A DNA stretch of 64,000 bases, from the NCBI RefSeq assembly GCF_020360975.1, contig NW_025408672.1, forward strand, positions 2,356,001-2,420,000. Direction: 5' to 3'. The DNA comes from Hirsutella rhossiliensis. Lineage: Eukaryota; Ascomycota; Sordariomycetes; Hypocreales; Ophiocordycipitaceae. Position 1 is the stretch's first letter. Each line of letters begins with the position of its first letter. The position numbers were made by a program, and so were the translations under genes. The notes under the pieces were generated by a model. The model was not told the DNA's origin. It did no database searches and saw nothing but the letters and a program-made list of their open reading frames with translations. Below, piece by piece: positions 25,801 to 36,399 of this stretch.

Positions 25801-27720
25801 TTAGTAAGGAAGGTATATAAAAGAGACCTCCTAGACCTACTAGTAAATTAAAAATAGCTAGAAAAACACCCTTTTAAAGACTAGTTTTTCTAGGCTTAGA
25901 AAGACTACCTAGCTTTATATAAAGAGATAGGATCTTTTAAAGAGGTCCTAAAGGAAAAGGTAAAAGGAAAATAGGTCCTTAGCTATAAGTAGGTCTTTAT
26001 CTATAAGACTAATAAATATAGCTTCCTTTAAAAGTATAAGGCCTAGCTAGATATTTATAGGAATTAATAGGAAAAAGGGGATCTACCTACTAAGGTAACT
26101 ACCTTAATAGGGATATCTTTTTAGACCCTTATAGCTATAGTAGTAGAATTTAACCTCGAGCTTAATTAGATAGATATAGTTAACGCCTTTATTAACTACC
26201 CCTTTAAGGAAGAAGAAGTTATTTATATATACCTTTTACTAAGCTTTTAATAACTAAGAAAGGTTCTATAGCTTAAGAAAGCTCTATATAAACTATAAAG
26301 ATTACCCTTTCTTTAGTAATAGTATTTAATAGGTTCCCTTAAAGCCCTAGGCTTTAAGAAAGTCCCTTAGGAACTATATATAATATAGAAGGGTAAAATT
26401 ATAGTCTTCTTTTATATTAATAATATTATCTAGGCTTACTTAAAAGAGGAAGAAGTAACTAGTAAGGAGGCTATAAAAGGCCTATAATAAAGGTATAAGA
26501 TAACTAAGCTAAGGGAGCTAAAGTAGTTCTTAGGGATTTAAATTCTTTAAAATAGGTCCTAATAGACTATCTAGCTTACCTAGGACGTATATATCTATAA
26601 GGTCGCTTATAAATTCCTCCTTAATTCCCTTAATAAGAAGCCTCCCTCTATACTTATATTAAATAAAGAGCTTTTACTTAATCCGTTCTTTTAAGCTAGG
26701 GAGTAAGAGAAACACCTATACTAATAAAAGGTAGGCTCCTTACTTTTTTTAGCTATTTTAACTAAACCGGATATCTCTTTTACGGTCTCTTAGCTAGCTA
26801 GGTATAACTAGAATCCTAGCCCTAGGTACTAAGAAGTAGTAGACCGAGCTATCTTTATTTAACGAGATTATATAGTCTACGCCTAAGAGAGTAAGGAAAG
26901 AAGAAAATAGCTACCGAAATCATCCTTTATTTAAGTAATTCGTCCTTTATAGATAATTCCTTAAATAAAAAGAGCGTATAAGGGTATATTATATCCCTTT
27001 TTAAAGGAACTATTACTTATAGAGCTTTAAAGCAAGCTATTATTATAACTTTAAGTATAAAGGTAAAGCTACTAGCTCTTTTAAAAGCGTTAAAAGAAGC
27101 GATTTTCCTTAGCTAGCTACTTATATCTTTATAACTATAAGTTCCGATCCTATTAGCTATAGAATATAATAATATATAGACTATATAGATTCTTATAAAG
27201 GAAAATAGTAAGCTATCGACCTAGCTATAGTATATCGATATCTACTAGTATTAGTTACGCTAAGAGGTCTAAAAGGGACTTATTTCCGTCCGTTAGGTTC
27301 CTATAGTATTAATAAAAGCTAACGGTCTTATAAAGCCTATACTAAATTAGAAGCTAGCTGTCTTTTTATAGTAAATTAAGCTAGAAGACGTTTAAGAAAA
27401 GCTATCCTTAGAAGCCTATATTAAAAGTCTATAAGAAGAGCTAATAGTATATAGAAGGAAGGAGACGTCTATAGCTAAAGAAAGAAACTAGGACTTATAT
27501 TAAAGGAGGGCCCCTAGCTTAATTAGGACTTATTCTTCTTAAAGGCCCCTTTTTAGGGATTTATCCTTAGAGAAGACCCCCTTTCTTATAATACTTAATT
27601 TCCTCCTTAAGCGCCTTTTTCCTAAAAGTAGGTCTAAAAGAGCCTAGGGCTAAAACCCGGATTTCTTAAGTAAGAGATAAGTATAAACTAAGACCTCCTT
27701 TATACGCTTACCGGCCTAAG
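22830..27720 (+). pseudogene. Copia D gag-pol polyprotein, broken
   Basis: A gag region (22830-23280) is followed by a Pro/Thr/Ala-rich linker (23280-23460). Integrase spans about 24590-25060 (FIDAFLEIVFPYF; TQAQNKRVERLRGTIIERA). RT spans about 25950-26650 (IDIVNAFINYPFKEEEVIYI; FYINN at 26413-26424 for FYVDD). RNase H ends near 27380 with a fungal Copia signature (RQEVQKGLISV and LIKPIL-QKLAVFL). A further C-terminal tail of about 100 codons precedes the purine tract. Many stops are TAA/TAG in place of Gln or Trp. It is not functional. Confidence 0.83.
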
Positions 27721-27767
27721 TATTTAGCTTTACCCTTTCTATAAGGGCAGGCTATAGCTAGGGGGTA

Positions 27768-28244
27768 TATTACGAAGCGTAGCTTAATTTTATAGTTCTT
27801 AGAGATATCCCTTAGTATAAGGGACTAAGGAAGCTAAAAAAAAGGTTTTAAGGAAGGAGCTAAAAGGAGGTATAGAGAGGAGGGTAGAGGTAAGAGGGGA
27901 AGTAGAAGTAGCGATAGCTTCTTATAGAGGTAGCTAAAGATAAGACCGATATACTAGTAATAGCTAGAAAGGAAGGGAAGAACCGGTAAAAAGCTTAGTA
28001 GTTAAGAGGATATTAGTAGCTTCTTTAAGTAGGATCTTCTTTATTAATTAAAATACTAGATAGGTATAAAGAGGGGCGTTAGATAGAGGAAAGAAGGATA
28101 ATTAAGGTAATATAATTATTACTCCCCTACCGTAATTACTACCCCTATAAGATTTAAATATCTCTGCCCTGCCTATCCGACCTCTTACTTTTAATTTTAC
28201 CTTCATGCATTTTATATATACTTCTCGTATCTCTCTTCGCGAGA
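27768..28244 (+). repeat. 3' LTR of Copia D
   Basis: 477 bp, starting TATTACGAAG and ending CTTCGCGAGA, directly after the purine tract. It is clearly homologous along its length to 4023-4508 and to the Copia B LTRs. Confidence 0.9.
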
Positions 28245-28281
28245 ATTAGAGATACGTATAAGTACGATTAGTTCTACTTAT
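28245..28281 (+). repeat. Broken end of a foldback MITE
   Basis: Matches the last 35 or so bases of the MITE at 30979-31259 (AGATACGTATAAG then CGATTAGTTCTACTTAT). Copia D appears to have inserted into this second MITE copy, leaving only its right end here. Confidence 0.7.
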
Positions 28282-28617
28282 CTATATAGAGGGTAGAGGC
28301 GCCGTCTACGTAGAGGAAGAACCGCTCGCTTAGACTTAATCTAATTATAGCTAACTATACTAGCTATATCTCGGTAGAGTTACGATAAATCTATAATTTT
28401 TATCCGTCCTATTTAACGGTCTATATACCTTAAAAGGAAGAGAGATTAAACTATAAGTAGTATAATTACGGCGAAATAGAGAGTAAAGAATAAAGGCTAA
28501 TAATAAAATTATTAATCTCTAAGGAGCCTATTTAATACTTAACAGGCGAGATCCTTTTAATATAATAGCATCCTCCCGTTTATAACGTATACTTCCGAAA
28601 TATCTCGGAGGTCTGCT
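28282..28617. other. RIP-affected sequence without a recognisable gene
   Basis: AT-rich, CA/TG-poor sequence between the MITE remnant and the unmutated island. No repeat family in the window matches it. It may be single-copy DNA mutated by spread of RIP from Copia D. Composition changes abruptly at about 28618. Confidence 0.5.
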
Positions 28618-29227
28618 TTAGCTAGCATGTGACAAAGCGATAGGACAATTATCCCTGGGGCTTGGGGTGTCAGGTTCTAAATGTCCTGAAATGTAACTAG
28701 ATTGTATAAAGGCCCTATAGGGAGTTCCCTCCGAGCGAAATAAAACCGTACCATACCATACCGTAGTCATTCGTAAGGATGACCACGAATCAGACTGAGG
28801 CGGCAAGGGGCTTTAACAAGTGACACGGTTGAACCATCGGCACACGTCGCGTGAATCGGTCAACATAAGGCAGTTCCCCGACAAGTTATGCATGAAGGCA
28901 ACCGAAGATGTTGATGCTAGCTTGTGGAATCAATATTTCATAGAGGAAGCATCTAGAGGCCACTAAGGTCCCAAGAAAGCATGAAAGGGGAAATTCGCTG
29001 TCTTAGCTCTCCGAAGCTGTACATACGGTGATGCACGGCGGCTTTTTTGTTAGCGGTCGCAGTGCTGTGCTACATTGCCTAATTACAAGGTAGAACTCAC
29101 TGGCCCCGAGTCCCAAGCCCCAAGTTCGCCGTGCCTCTCTAGTCCCTTCCATCACAGCGTGTTGAAAGGACCATACTGAACCACGACAGATTGGTAAAAA
29201 TACCCCATGAATCGCGTTCCGACCAGA
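28618..29227. other. Unmutated 3' flank of the O-methyltransferase gene
   Basis: Ordinary composition with normal CA and TG content. It contains the presumed 3' UTR and terminator of the minus-strand gene, but no clear polyadenylation signal was found. A 62-codon minus-strand open frame at 28618-28806 has no recognisable motif and probably occurs by chance. Confidence 0.5.
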
Positions 29228-30630
29228 TTACACCCGCACGCACTCAATAACAGAGTCACCTGACCCTCCGAAAAGATATACCTCTTTAATATTTAGCCCA
29301 GCGCGGGACGTGATAGACCGGAAACATTCAAGCGTCCGTTCCTTGCCTCCGAGACTAGACATGAAAATATCGGTTGTCGAACCAATCATAGACGGCGGGT
29401 TACTTAGGATCTGTTCCACAATGAGGAGCCTGCTGTCGGCCACCATGGCATCTCGAATCTGTTGAAGCATACACACAGAATCCTCGTCTCCGTAATCATG
29501 CAGACAGTGGCGAAAATAGTACAGCAATGCCCCTGTTATCCGAGTACAGGTCAGCAATCGTTATATAACTGGATATACATAGAACAAGTACCTTTCACCG
29601 GCTGCTCTTTGTGAAAGTCAAGAGCAACGAACTGGGCTTCTTTCATTTCCCCTTCGGCGGACAATCTCGCTTCTTCAACCACCTCGGCGAGATCTTCCAC
29701 CACGCAACGGTTGACAGGAAGGTCGGGTACGGCCTGGCAGATGGCTCTGACTGCTTGACCTCGGCCGCCGCCAACGTCGACGAGAAGAACTCTGTCTTTG
29801 GACGAGTTTGCTTCTAGGCGGAGCCAACTGAAGTCATAGGTCGTTCCTATTCCCTCATCCAACACAGCCATGGTGGTCATGAAGTCTGCCATTTTAGTCT
29901 TGTTTTTGTTCATTTGTTCCCAGACTGTCAGTTCAGGGTCCCCAGCGGAAAACGAATAGACCGTATGATATCTGCCAGCAGGTTCTTTGAGCCCATAGCG
30001 CTCGAAATAGTCGGGCATGGCGAGCAGTGATCTCAGATCATTATCGAAGCTGTTCAACTTTGTCAGCCTCGCGATAAATGACTAGCTTACCAAAATCACG
30101 ACTTACGTTATCTGCGCAAAAGCGCTCACAGGGGAACCGGATGTGAAGAGAGGGGACATGGGGGAGTGAGCAACGCGATCGTACCCGACTTGCTTCAAAA
30201 CGCCACTGGCTACCAGAACACTAGCAAACCGGGCTTGAAGCGCATTAACTTAGATTTGTGGTGTGACCAAAGTAGCCGGCAAGGCGAACTTACTTATGAG
30301 ATTCGTTTCGGCACCAAGCTTGGAAGCCAAGTCTCTGAATGATATCTCACCATCGGCGGGAATGTTTTCGAACACCTTCCATTTAATGAAAAGCCGCAAC
30401 ACGGTCAATTCTGCCAAGTGGGGAAGCAGGTCAAGAACCACGTCTGTGGGCTGCCTCGTTTCTGCCCGGAGGACTTGGAGGGCGTCAGCGAGTCTAGCAT
30501 GCTGATTGGTAGAGGCATGAAACGAAGCGGGGTTGTTCCGGATGCTCTCGGTTGTCTCAGCTAGCTGCTGGATTAAAGACTCTAACTTGGCTGCCATGGC
30601 GGCGATTTCTGCGAAAGTGGTTTGAGCCAT
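29228..30630 (-). CDS. SAM-dependent O-methyltransferase (plant/fungal OMT family), four exons, intact
   Basis: Predicted to transfer a methyl group from S-adenosylmethionine to a hydroxyl of a small aromatic or polyketide-like substrate, probably in the cytosol. Exons on the minus strand: 30630-30294, 30233-30107, 30049-29592, 29532-29228. The introns are 60, 57 and 59 bp with GT...AG ends, and the spliced frame is 408 codons plus TAA, the usual family length. Residues about 70-155 form the N-terminal dimerisation/winged-helix part (LRLFIKWKVFENI; ASGVLKQVGYDRVAHSPMS). SAM motif I is DVGGGRGQ at 246-253, with VVEDLAEVV at about 271-279. LHD at 318-320 supplies the expected catalytic His319. 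The C-terminus has GGKERT and SVIEC. It has no premature stop and normal composition, unlike all its surroundings. Such enzymes are common in secondary-metabolite clusters, but no partner gene is present. The substrate is unknown. Confidence 0.93.
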
Positions 30631-30719
30631 GTTAAACGAATATAACGAGCACTCGATTATGATACTATTGAAATGTTAAAAAAGAACCCGTCTTCATCTG
30701 ATGCTGCGGGTGTGGTGTG

Positions 30720-30726
30720 TTTTATA
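30720..30726 (-). promoter_or_regulatory. Possible TATA box of the O-methyltransferase gene
   Basis: On the minus strand this reads TATAAAA, about 90 bp upstream of the ATG at 30630, within unmutated sequence. The distance suits a fungal core promoter with a short 5' UTR. Support is sequence and position only. Confidence 0.5.
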
Positions 30727-30734
30727 GATGAGGG

Positions 30735-30978
30735 TGAGTAGACTACGAGGGAATAGGAGACATCTATATTATACGTACTTAAGTATAATAAGTAGCCACC
30801 GTCGTTTCGAGAGGGCCATGCTACCTAAGTAATACCTATAAGACTCCTTAGAAGTAATACGTCATATACCCCGCACGCGGCAGGATATCTATATAGATAC
30901 TGTCAGACAGTTACGGCTCATACATAGCACGACAGCGGTTATAAAAGCGACCTTAATAGCATTAGTCACTTAATAAGA
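30735..30978. other. Upstream region of the O-methyltransferase gene, partly RIP-affected
   Basis: Composition moves from normal to AT-rich going away from the gene. It contains short palindromes such as GTATCTATATAGATATC (reverse-strand sense, near 30885) and ACGTACTTAAGTA (30773-30785). No gene is seen. It would carry the distal promoter. Confidence 0.45.
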
Positions 30979-31259
30979 ATAAGTAGAATTAATTAATCGC
31001 ACTTATACGTATCTTTAATCGCACTTACGCCCTATTTTTTAAGATACGTACTAGCGCTAGCCCGCCCCGCCTACTTGTACCGCGCGAGGCTGTATATGCG
31101 GGCGGGCGCAAGCGCGGGTGCGGCGGGCATTTAGGCGGTACGGATACTTACCAGCTTCGCGTAGTATAAGTAGGCGGGCAGGCTAGCGTTAGAATATATC
31201 TTAAAAATAGGGCGTAAGTACGATAAGAGATATATATAAGTGCGATTAGTTCTACTTAT
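30979..31259. mobile_element. Foldback MITE with about 110 bp terminal inverted repeats
   Basis: The left arm (30979-31087) and right arm (31150-31259) are imperfect inverted copies, starting ATAAGTAGAA and ending TTCTACTTAT. About 60 bp of GC-rich spacer lies between them. Each arm holds two copies of the motif AAGTGCGATTAA or its complement. There is no ORF. Immediate flanks share AATAA, but a clean target duplication was not resolved. It sits about 350 bp upstream of the O-methyltransferase start. Part of a second copy is at 28245-28281. The transposase family is unknown. Confidence 0.8.
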
Positions 31260-31763
31260 AATAACGACCTAGCTATAAGTATAAATAGGGTGCGTAGGGT
31301 TTAGTAGGATTTATAGAATTAGGAGGATAAGGATTAAGGATAGTACTAGCTTATATCTAAAAGTAGTAAAAACTAAATACCTTACTATTAAGGAGAGTAG
31401 GTATAAGAAGCTATAGTTATACTTAGTAGACCTAATAGTTATATATAAAGGAGCTTACTTAACTAATATAACTCTCTTAGCTTAAGGATATTATATAAGC
31501 TTAACTTAAGTATAGGAATATCTTAATAGCCTTTTTTAGCTAGCTATATATAGTTACTATACTTATATATACCCCTCTCTTATCTTAATATAAGGAAAGG
31601 TGTTTTCTTACTATAAATAAAGTAGCTATAAATTCTTAAATATTATTATATCTTCTTAGCTAAGTTTTTAAAACTAAGCTTAAAATATAAAAAAAGTATA
31701 TACTTAGAACTATCGCGAATAGCGTATTACGCCCCCCTTAGTATAGCCTTATATAGCTATTAG
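31260..31763. other. Unresolved RIP-affected sequence with an LTR-like fragment
   Basis: At 31595-31650 the sequence resembles the first 50 or so bases of the Copia-1 LTR (ATAAGGAAAGGTGTT followed by ACTATAAATAAAG), so it is probably a relative of that LTR. A plus-strand frame at about 31335-31530 has only TAA/TAG stops and no recognised motif. Copia C inserted at the right edge of this sequence. Confidence 0.45.
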
Positions 31764-32245
31764 TCTTATAAAGAGAGATATAAGAAGGGGATAAAATATA
31801 TAAAGGTAAAATTAAAAGTAAGGGGTTAGATAGGTAGGGCAGAGATATTTAATTCTTATAAGGGCAGTAATTATAGTAAGGGAGTGATTATTATATTGCC
31901 TTAATTATCCTTCTTTCTTTTATTTAACGCCCCTTTTTATACCTATTTAGTATCTTAATTAATAAAGAAGATCCTACTTAAAGAAGCTATTAATATCCTT
32001 ATAACTACCGAGCTTTTTACTAGGTTTTCCCTTCTTTTCTAGCCGTTACTAGTATATCCGTCTTATCTTTTACTACCTTTATAGGAAGCTATCGCTACTT
32101 TTACTTCCCCTTATACCCCTACCTTCCTCTTTATACCTCCTTTTAGCTCCTTCTTCCTTTTTTTATGCTAGGTATTTTTAGCTTCCTTAGTGCCCTTTAC
32201 TATAAGATATCTCTAAGAACTATAAAATTAAGCTATACTTCGATA
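31764..32245 (-). repeat. 3' LTR of Copia C
   Basis: 482 bp Copia-2 LTR in reverse orientation, followed by the reversed purine tract (TACCCCC, 32246-32252). A 2 bp loss near its inner end distinguishes it from the other copies. Confidence 0.9.
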
Positions 32246-33572
32246 TACCCCCTTAGCTATAGCTTGCCCTTATAGTAAGGGCATAGCTTATATAGCTTCG
32301 GGCTAGTAGGTATATAGAGGAGGTTCTTAGCTCTATACTTATCCCTTTACTTAAGTAAAGTAAGGACCCTTTTAGGTCCCTAGGCCTTTTTAGACCTACT
32401 TTAAGGAATAAGGGCCTAAAGAAGGGAAAGTCCTATAAGAAAGGGGGCTATTTTAGAAGGGAGAAACCTAGTTAAAATAAGGGGCCCTTTAAAAGGAAAA
32501 ACTCTTCCTTTTCTTTAGCTATAGATATTACCTTCTTATATAGGCTATTAGCTCCTCTTATAGACTCTTAAGGCGGGCTTCTAAGGATAGGTTCTTATAG
32601 ATATCTTCTAGCTTAGTTTACTATAAAAAGATAGCTAGCTTTTACTTTAGTAGGGGCTTTATAAGACCGTTTACTTTTATTAATACTATTAGAACTTAAT
32701 AGATAGAAATAAGTCCCCTTTAAACCTCTTAGTATAACTAATACTAATAGATATTAATATACTATAGCTAGGTTAATAGCGTTACGTTTTCTATTAGAAT
32801 TTATATAGTCTATATAATATTATATTTTATAGATAATAGGGTCGGAATTTATAGTTATAGAGATATTAATAGCTAGCTAAGGAAAATCGCTTCTTTTAAT
32901 ACTTTTAAAAGAGCTAGTAGCTTTACTTCTATACTAAAAGTTATAATAGTAGCTTGCTTCGAAGCTTTCTAAGTAATAGTTCCTTTAAAAAGGGATATAA
33001 TATACCCTTATAAGCTCTTTCTATTTAAGGAATTATTTATAAAGGATAAATCGCTTAAATAAAGGAAGATTTTAGTAGCTAATTTCTTTCCCTACCCTCT
33101 AAGGTATAAACTATATAATCTTATTAAATAGAAATAAAGGATTACTTAGTCTATTACTTCTTAGTACCTAGGGCTAGGATTCTAGTTATACTTAGCTAGC
33201 TAAGAGACCGTAAAAGAGATATCCGGTTTAGTAAAAATAGCTAATAAAAGTAAGGAGCTTACCTTTTATTAATATTAATATTTCTCTTACTCCCTAGCTT
33301 AAAAGGATAGATTAAGTAAAGGCTCTTTATTTAATATAGGTATAAAAGGAAGCTTCTTATCTAGGGAATTAAGGAGGAATTTATAAGTAACCTTATCGAT
33401 ATAGGCGTCCTAGGTAAGCTAGATAGTCCGTTAGGACTTATTCTAAAGGATTTATATCCCTAGGAACTACTTTAGCTCCCTTAGCTTAGTTATCTTATAC
33501 CTTTATTATAAGCCTTTTATAGCCTCCCTAGTAATTACTTCTTCCTCTTTTAAGTAGGCCTAGATAATATCG

Positions 33573-33832
33573 TTATATAAGAGCGCTACTAAGAGGTATA
33601 GGCTAATAAAGTACTTAGGTACGTAGTACTAATATATTAGTAGGGTATTAGTAGGGAATCGTACTTACCCCGCTTATATATTATAGACCTCTTACTACTC
33701 TAACTAAAGAGGAAAAATCCCTCTTCTTATAAGCTTTAGTCTTATAACGAGGAGAATATAATATATATAGTATAGTACCTCTAGCTATCTCTACTACCTA
33801 ACTAATTATACCGTAATATATATTTACTTATA
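33573..33832 (+). repeat. 5' LTR of Gypsy A
   Basis: 260 bp, ending in TACTTATA. Same length as the 3' LTR; the first three bases differ between the copies. Confidence 0.88.
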
Positions 33833-35041
33833 ATTTCTAAAGCTTTCCTTTTTAGTTACTTAGTAGAGATAGCTACTTAAAGAAGACTACGTAACGCTCC
33901 TATAGCGCGACGTAGTAGTTAACTAGTCGAGGCCTCTTTATTATATATATTAAGTATCTACTTAGGAGATAAAGAACCGGAAGATATATCCTTAGAATAG
34001 ACCCTTATTATAGACGATATTCTAACTATATCGAAGATATCGCTACCTATAGGCGTAAGACCGTCGACTTATAAAGAAAAGCTTACGGCCCTATAAGCGC
34101 GTATTAAGGAGCTAGAGGAGACGAAACGCCTATAAGACCGCGTTATATAATTAGAGGAGGAAATTACTAAACGTACTAGCGCTATCGCTATCTATTTAGG
34201 AAAGCGTCGATAGTCCTACTCCCTTAAATTAGACGGTAGTCGCGGTAGCGAGGTTAAGATTAAAAACATCGCATAATTATCTTAACCTACTAATATATAG
34301 AAACGTCTAGACTAGACTTATAATCTAGAGGACGCCTTTAGGGCAGCGCTTAGACGCTTTTATCGTAACGAAATAAAGATCCTTTACGCGGTAGATTATA
34401 TATATAGCGACTATAAAGTAAGATAGCGCCGATACCTTAAAAAATAGACGCCGATTAACTAAACTAAATATAGTATAGATTAAGTATACTTTAAGGAATA
34501 GATACTCGTCTTAATTAAGGATACTATAAATAAGGAGATACTATTAGTAATATAATTAAAGGAGGCTCGCTAATAAGAAGGCTAGTCCCCCTTAGAGTTT
34601 AGCTTATACCTTAACTCCTTAGAAAGGTATTTCGAACGCTTATCGGAAAAGGCGCGTACTCTTACGTTTTTCGCTAAGCTAAAGCTATAACTTTAAGACT
34701 AAATTAACTTTTATTCGATACCTATTTATACCTACTAACGGGAAGAGCTTATATAAGTCGCTTAACGATATTAAGATACTACTACTAATAAGAGGCAATA
34801 TATTAATACTACTTCTACCCTTAAAAGAACTAGGAATAAAAGTAGTACTATACCTTAAGGCGGTATATATAGGGGAAGGAATTAAAGAAGCTAATAAGCT
34901 AAGCTAAATCGTTAAGGAAATACTACCGATTTAACTAATAACTAGTAAGCTAGCGATATACCTACTAAGGGCTAAACTAAGGGACGTTATTAAGGAAGAG
35001 GATCTTTTACTTAATTAGGAATTATATATTTCTAATATAAT

Positions 35042-35609
35042 TCTAAAGGTATATAAGCAAAAGCGGAATTTTAGGAAATTAAGGAATCACGTAAGACTAC
35101 GTAATAGAAGGGAAGAAGAAGTATAAGGTAGGATTTTCAACGGAATTTATTTATAGTGTATTAGTGTATAGAAGAGGTGTTAAAGTTAATGATTCTATAT
35201 CTATCTACTAGCGGACATGCTGTCTTATATAGACAATTATAGCTGAACGGAAGAACCTTTTAGGACCAGATTTAGGCTGCCGTATAGCCCTGAGACTAGG
35301 GAATTCCGTGATATCTCGAGTGAATCTAGAAGTGTCTTGGTTCCACTGATATTCGTGTTTAGAGGAGGTTGGTCGTGCCGGTGTTCTTAAGAGGTCTTAG
35401 CTAGCATTCTAAGCTAGCTCTGTTCCTTCGATTCCCGATTGTACGATAACCGGCAACCCGTTTAATATATAATAATATGTAAGATGACAAGCGATTCTTG
35501 CTCTATAGGATAAGATTTTATCTATAATTAATATACTACTTATTGGCTTATATAATCGGGAGAGTATATTATAGCTGCTTTATTTATAATAGGAACACCG
35601 TTCCTTATA
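35042..35609 (-). repeat. Solo LTR, Copia-1 family, lightly mutated
   Basis: 568 bp in reverse orientation with the duplication ATAAT (35037-35041 and 35610-35614). It has exactly the length of the copy at 17991-18558. It retains many CA and TG dinucleotides that are TA in the other copies, so it has had less RIP and is probably younger. It interrupts gag of Gypsy A. Confidence 0.95.
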
Positions 35610-35899
35610 ATAATAAGCTAGGATACCTATCTATAAAATATACTAATTCTTTAAAGGTAGAAACCCTAGTAAAGACTCTTAGACTTAATACTATAAAATA
35701 AGGAAAAGGTAAGATATTAAGGTAAACGCCTCTTCCTTAGTAAACTTAATACCTATAAGATAGTTACTTAAAACTCCTATAATAATATTAGGCCGAAACC
35801 CTACTAAAGTCCCTATATACCTAGATACTTATAGTACTATTAACCTTATAGATATATACTTTACTTAATAGTAGGGATTACTATAAGTAGCGCTATTAT

Positions 35900-36373
35900 T
35901 CTCGTAAAGAGAGATATAAGAAGTATATATAAAATATATAAAGGTAAAATTAAAAGTAAGGGGTTAGATAGGTAGGGCAGAGGGGTTTAATTCTTATAGG
36001 AGTAGTAATAAAGGTAGGGGAGTAATTATTATATTGCCTTAATTCTCCTTCTTTCCTTTATCTAACGCTATTCTTTATACCCGTCTAGTATCTTAATTAA
36101 TAAAGAAGATCCTACTTAAAAAAGCTACTAATATCCTTTTAACTACCGAGCTTTTTACCGGTTTTTTCCCCTCTTTTCTAGCTATTACCGGCATATCCGT
36201 CTTATCTCTCGCTACCTTTATAGGAAGCTATCGCTACTTCTACTTCCCCTCTTACCCCTACCCTCCTCTCTATACCTCCTTTTAGCTCCTTCCTTAAAAC
36301 CTGTTTTTAGCTTCCTAGGTCCTCGTGCTAAGGATATCTCCGAAAACTACGAAATTAGGCACGCTTCATGACA
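35900..36373 (-). repeat. 3' LTR of Copia B
   Basis: 474 bp; the inner edge reads TGTCATGAAG in element orientation, preceded by the purine tract AGGGGTA (36374-36380). Confidence 0.93.
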
Positions 36374-36399
36374 TACCCCTAGCTATAGCCTGCCCTTAT

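Larger units (their letters stand above)
22816..28244 (+). mobile_element. Ty1/Copia element D (Copia-2 family), lacking its 5' LTR
   Basis: A plus-strand Copia element of the same family as B and C. Alignment with Copia B shows that the 5' LTR and roughly the first 400 bp of internal sequence are missing, replaced by LINE 2. The purine tract GGGGGTA (27761-27767) precedes a full 3' LTR. After the LTR comes ATTAG, inside a MITE end, and this is presumably one half of the target duplication. It is heavily mutated. Confidence 0.87.

Noticed and set aside
28618..28806. A 62-codon minus-strand open frame
   Set aside because: No recognisable motif, no homologous context, and its length is within chance expectation.
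29611..30505. Plus-strand open frames (29611-29817 and 30263-30505) inside the gene island
   Set aside because: They lie antisense to exons of the O-methyltransferase and encode nothing recognisable.
29228..30630. Treating the O-methyltransferase as three separate or broken genes
   Set aside because: Three 57-60 bp introns with GT...AG ends join four exons into one 408-residue frame with all motifs in order.
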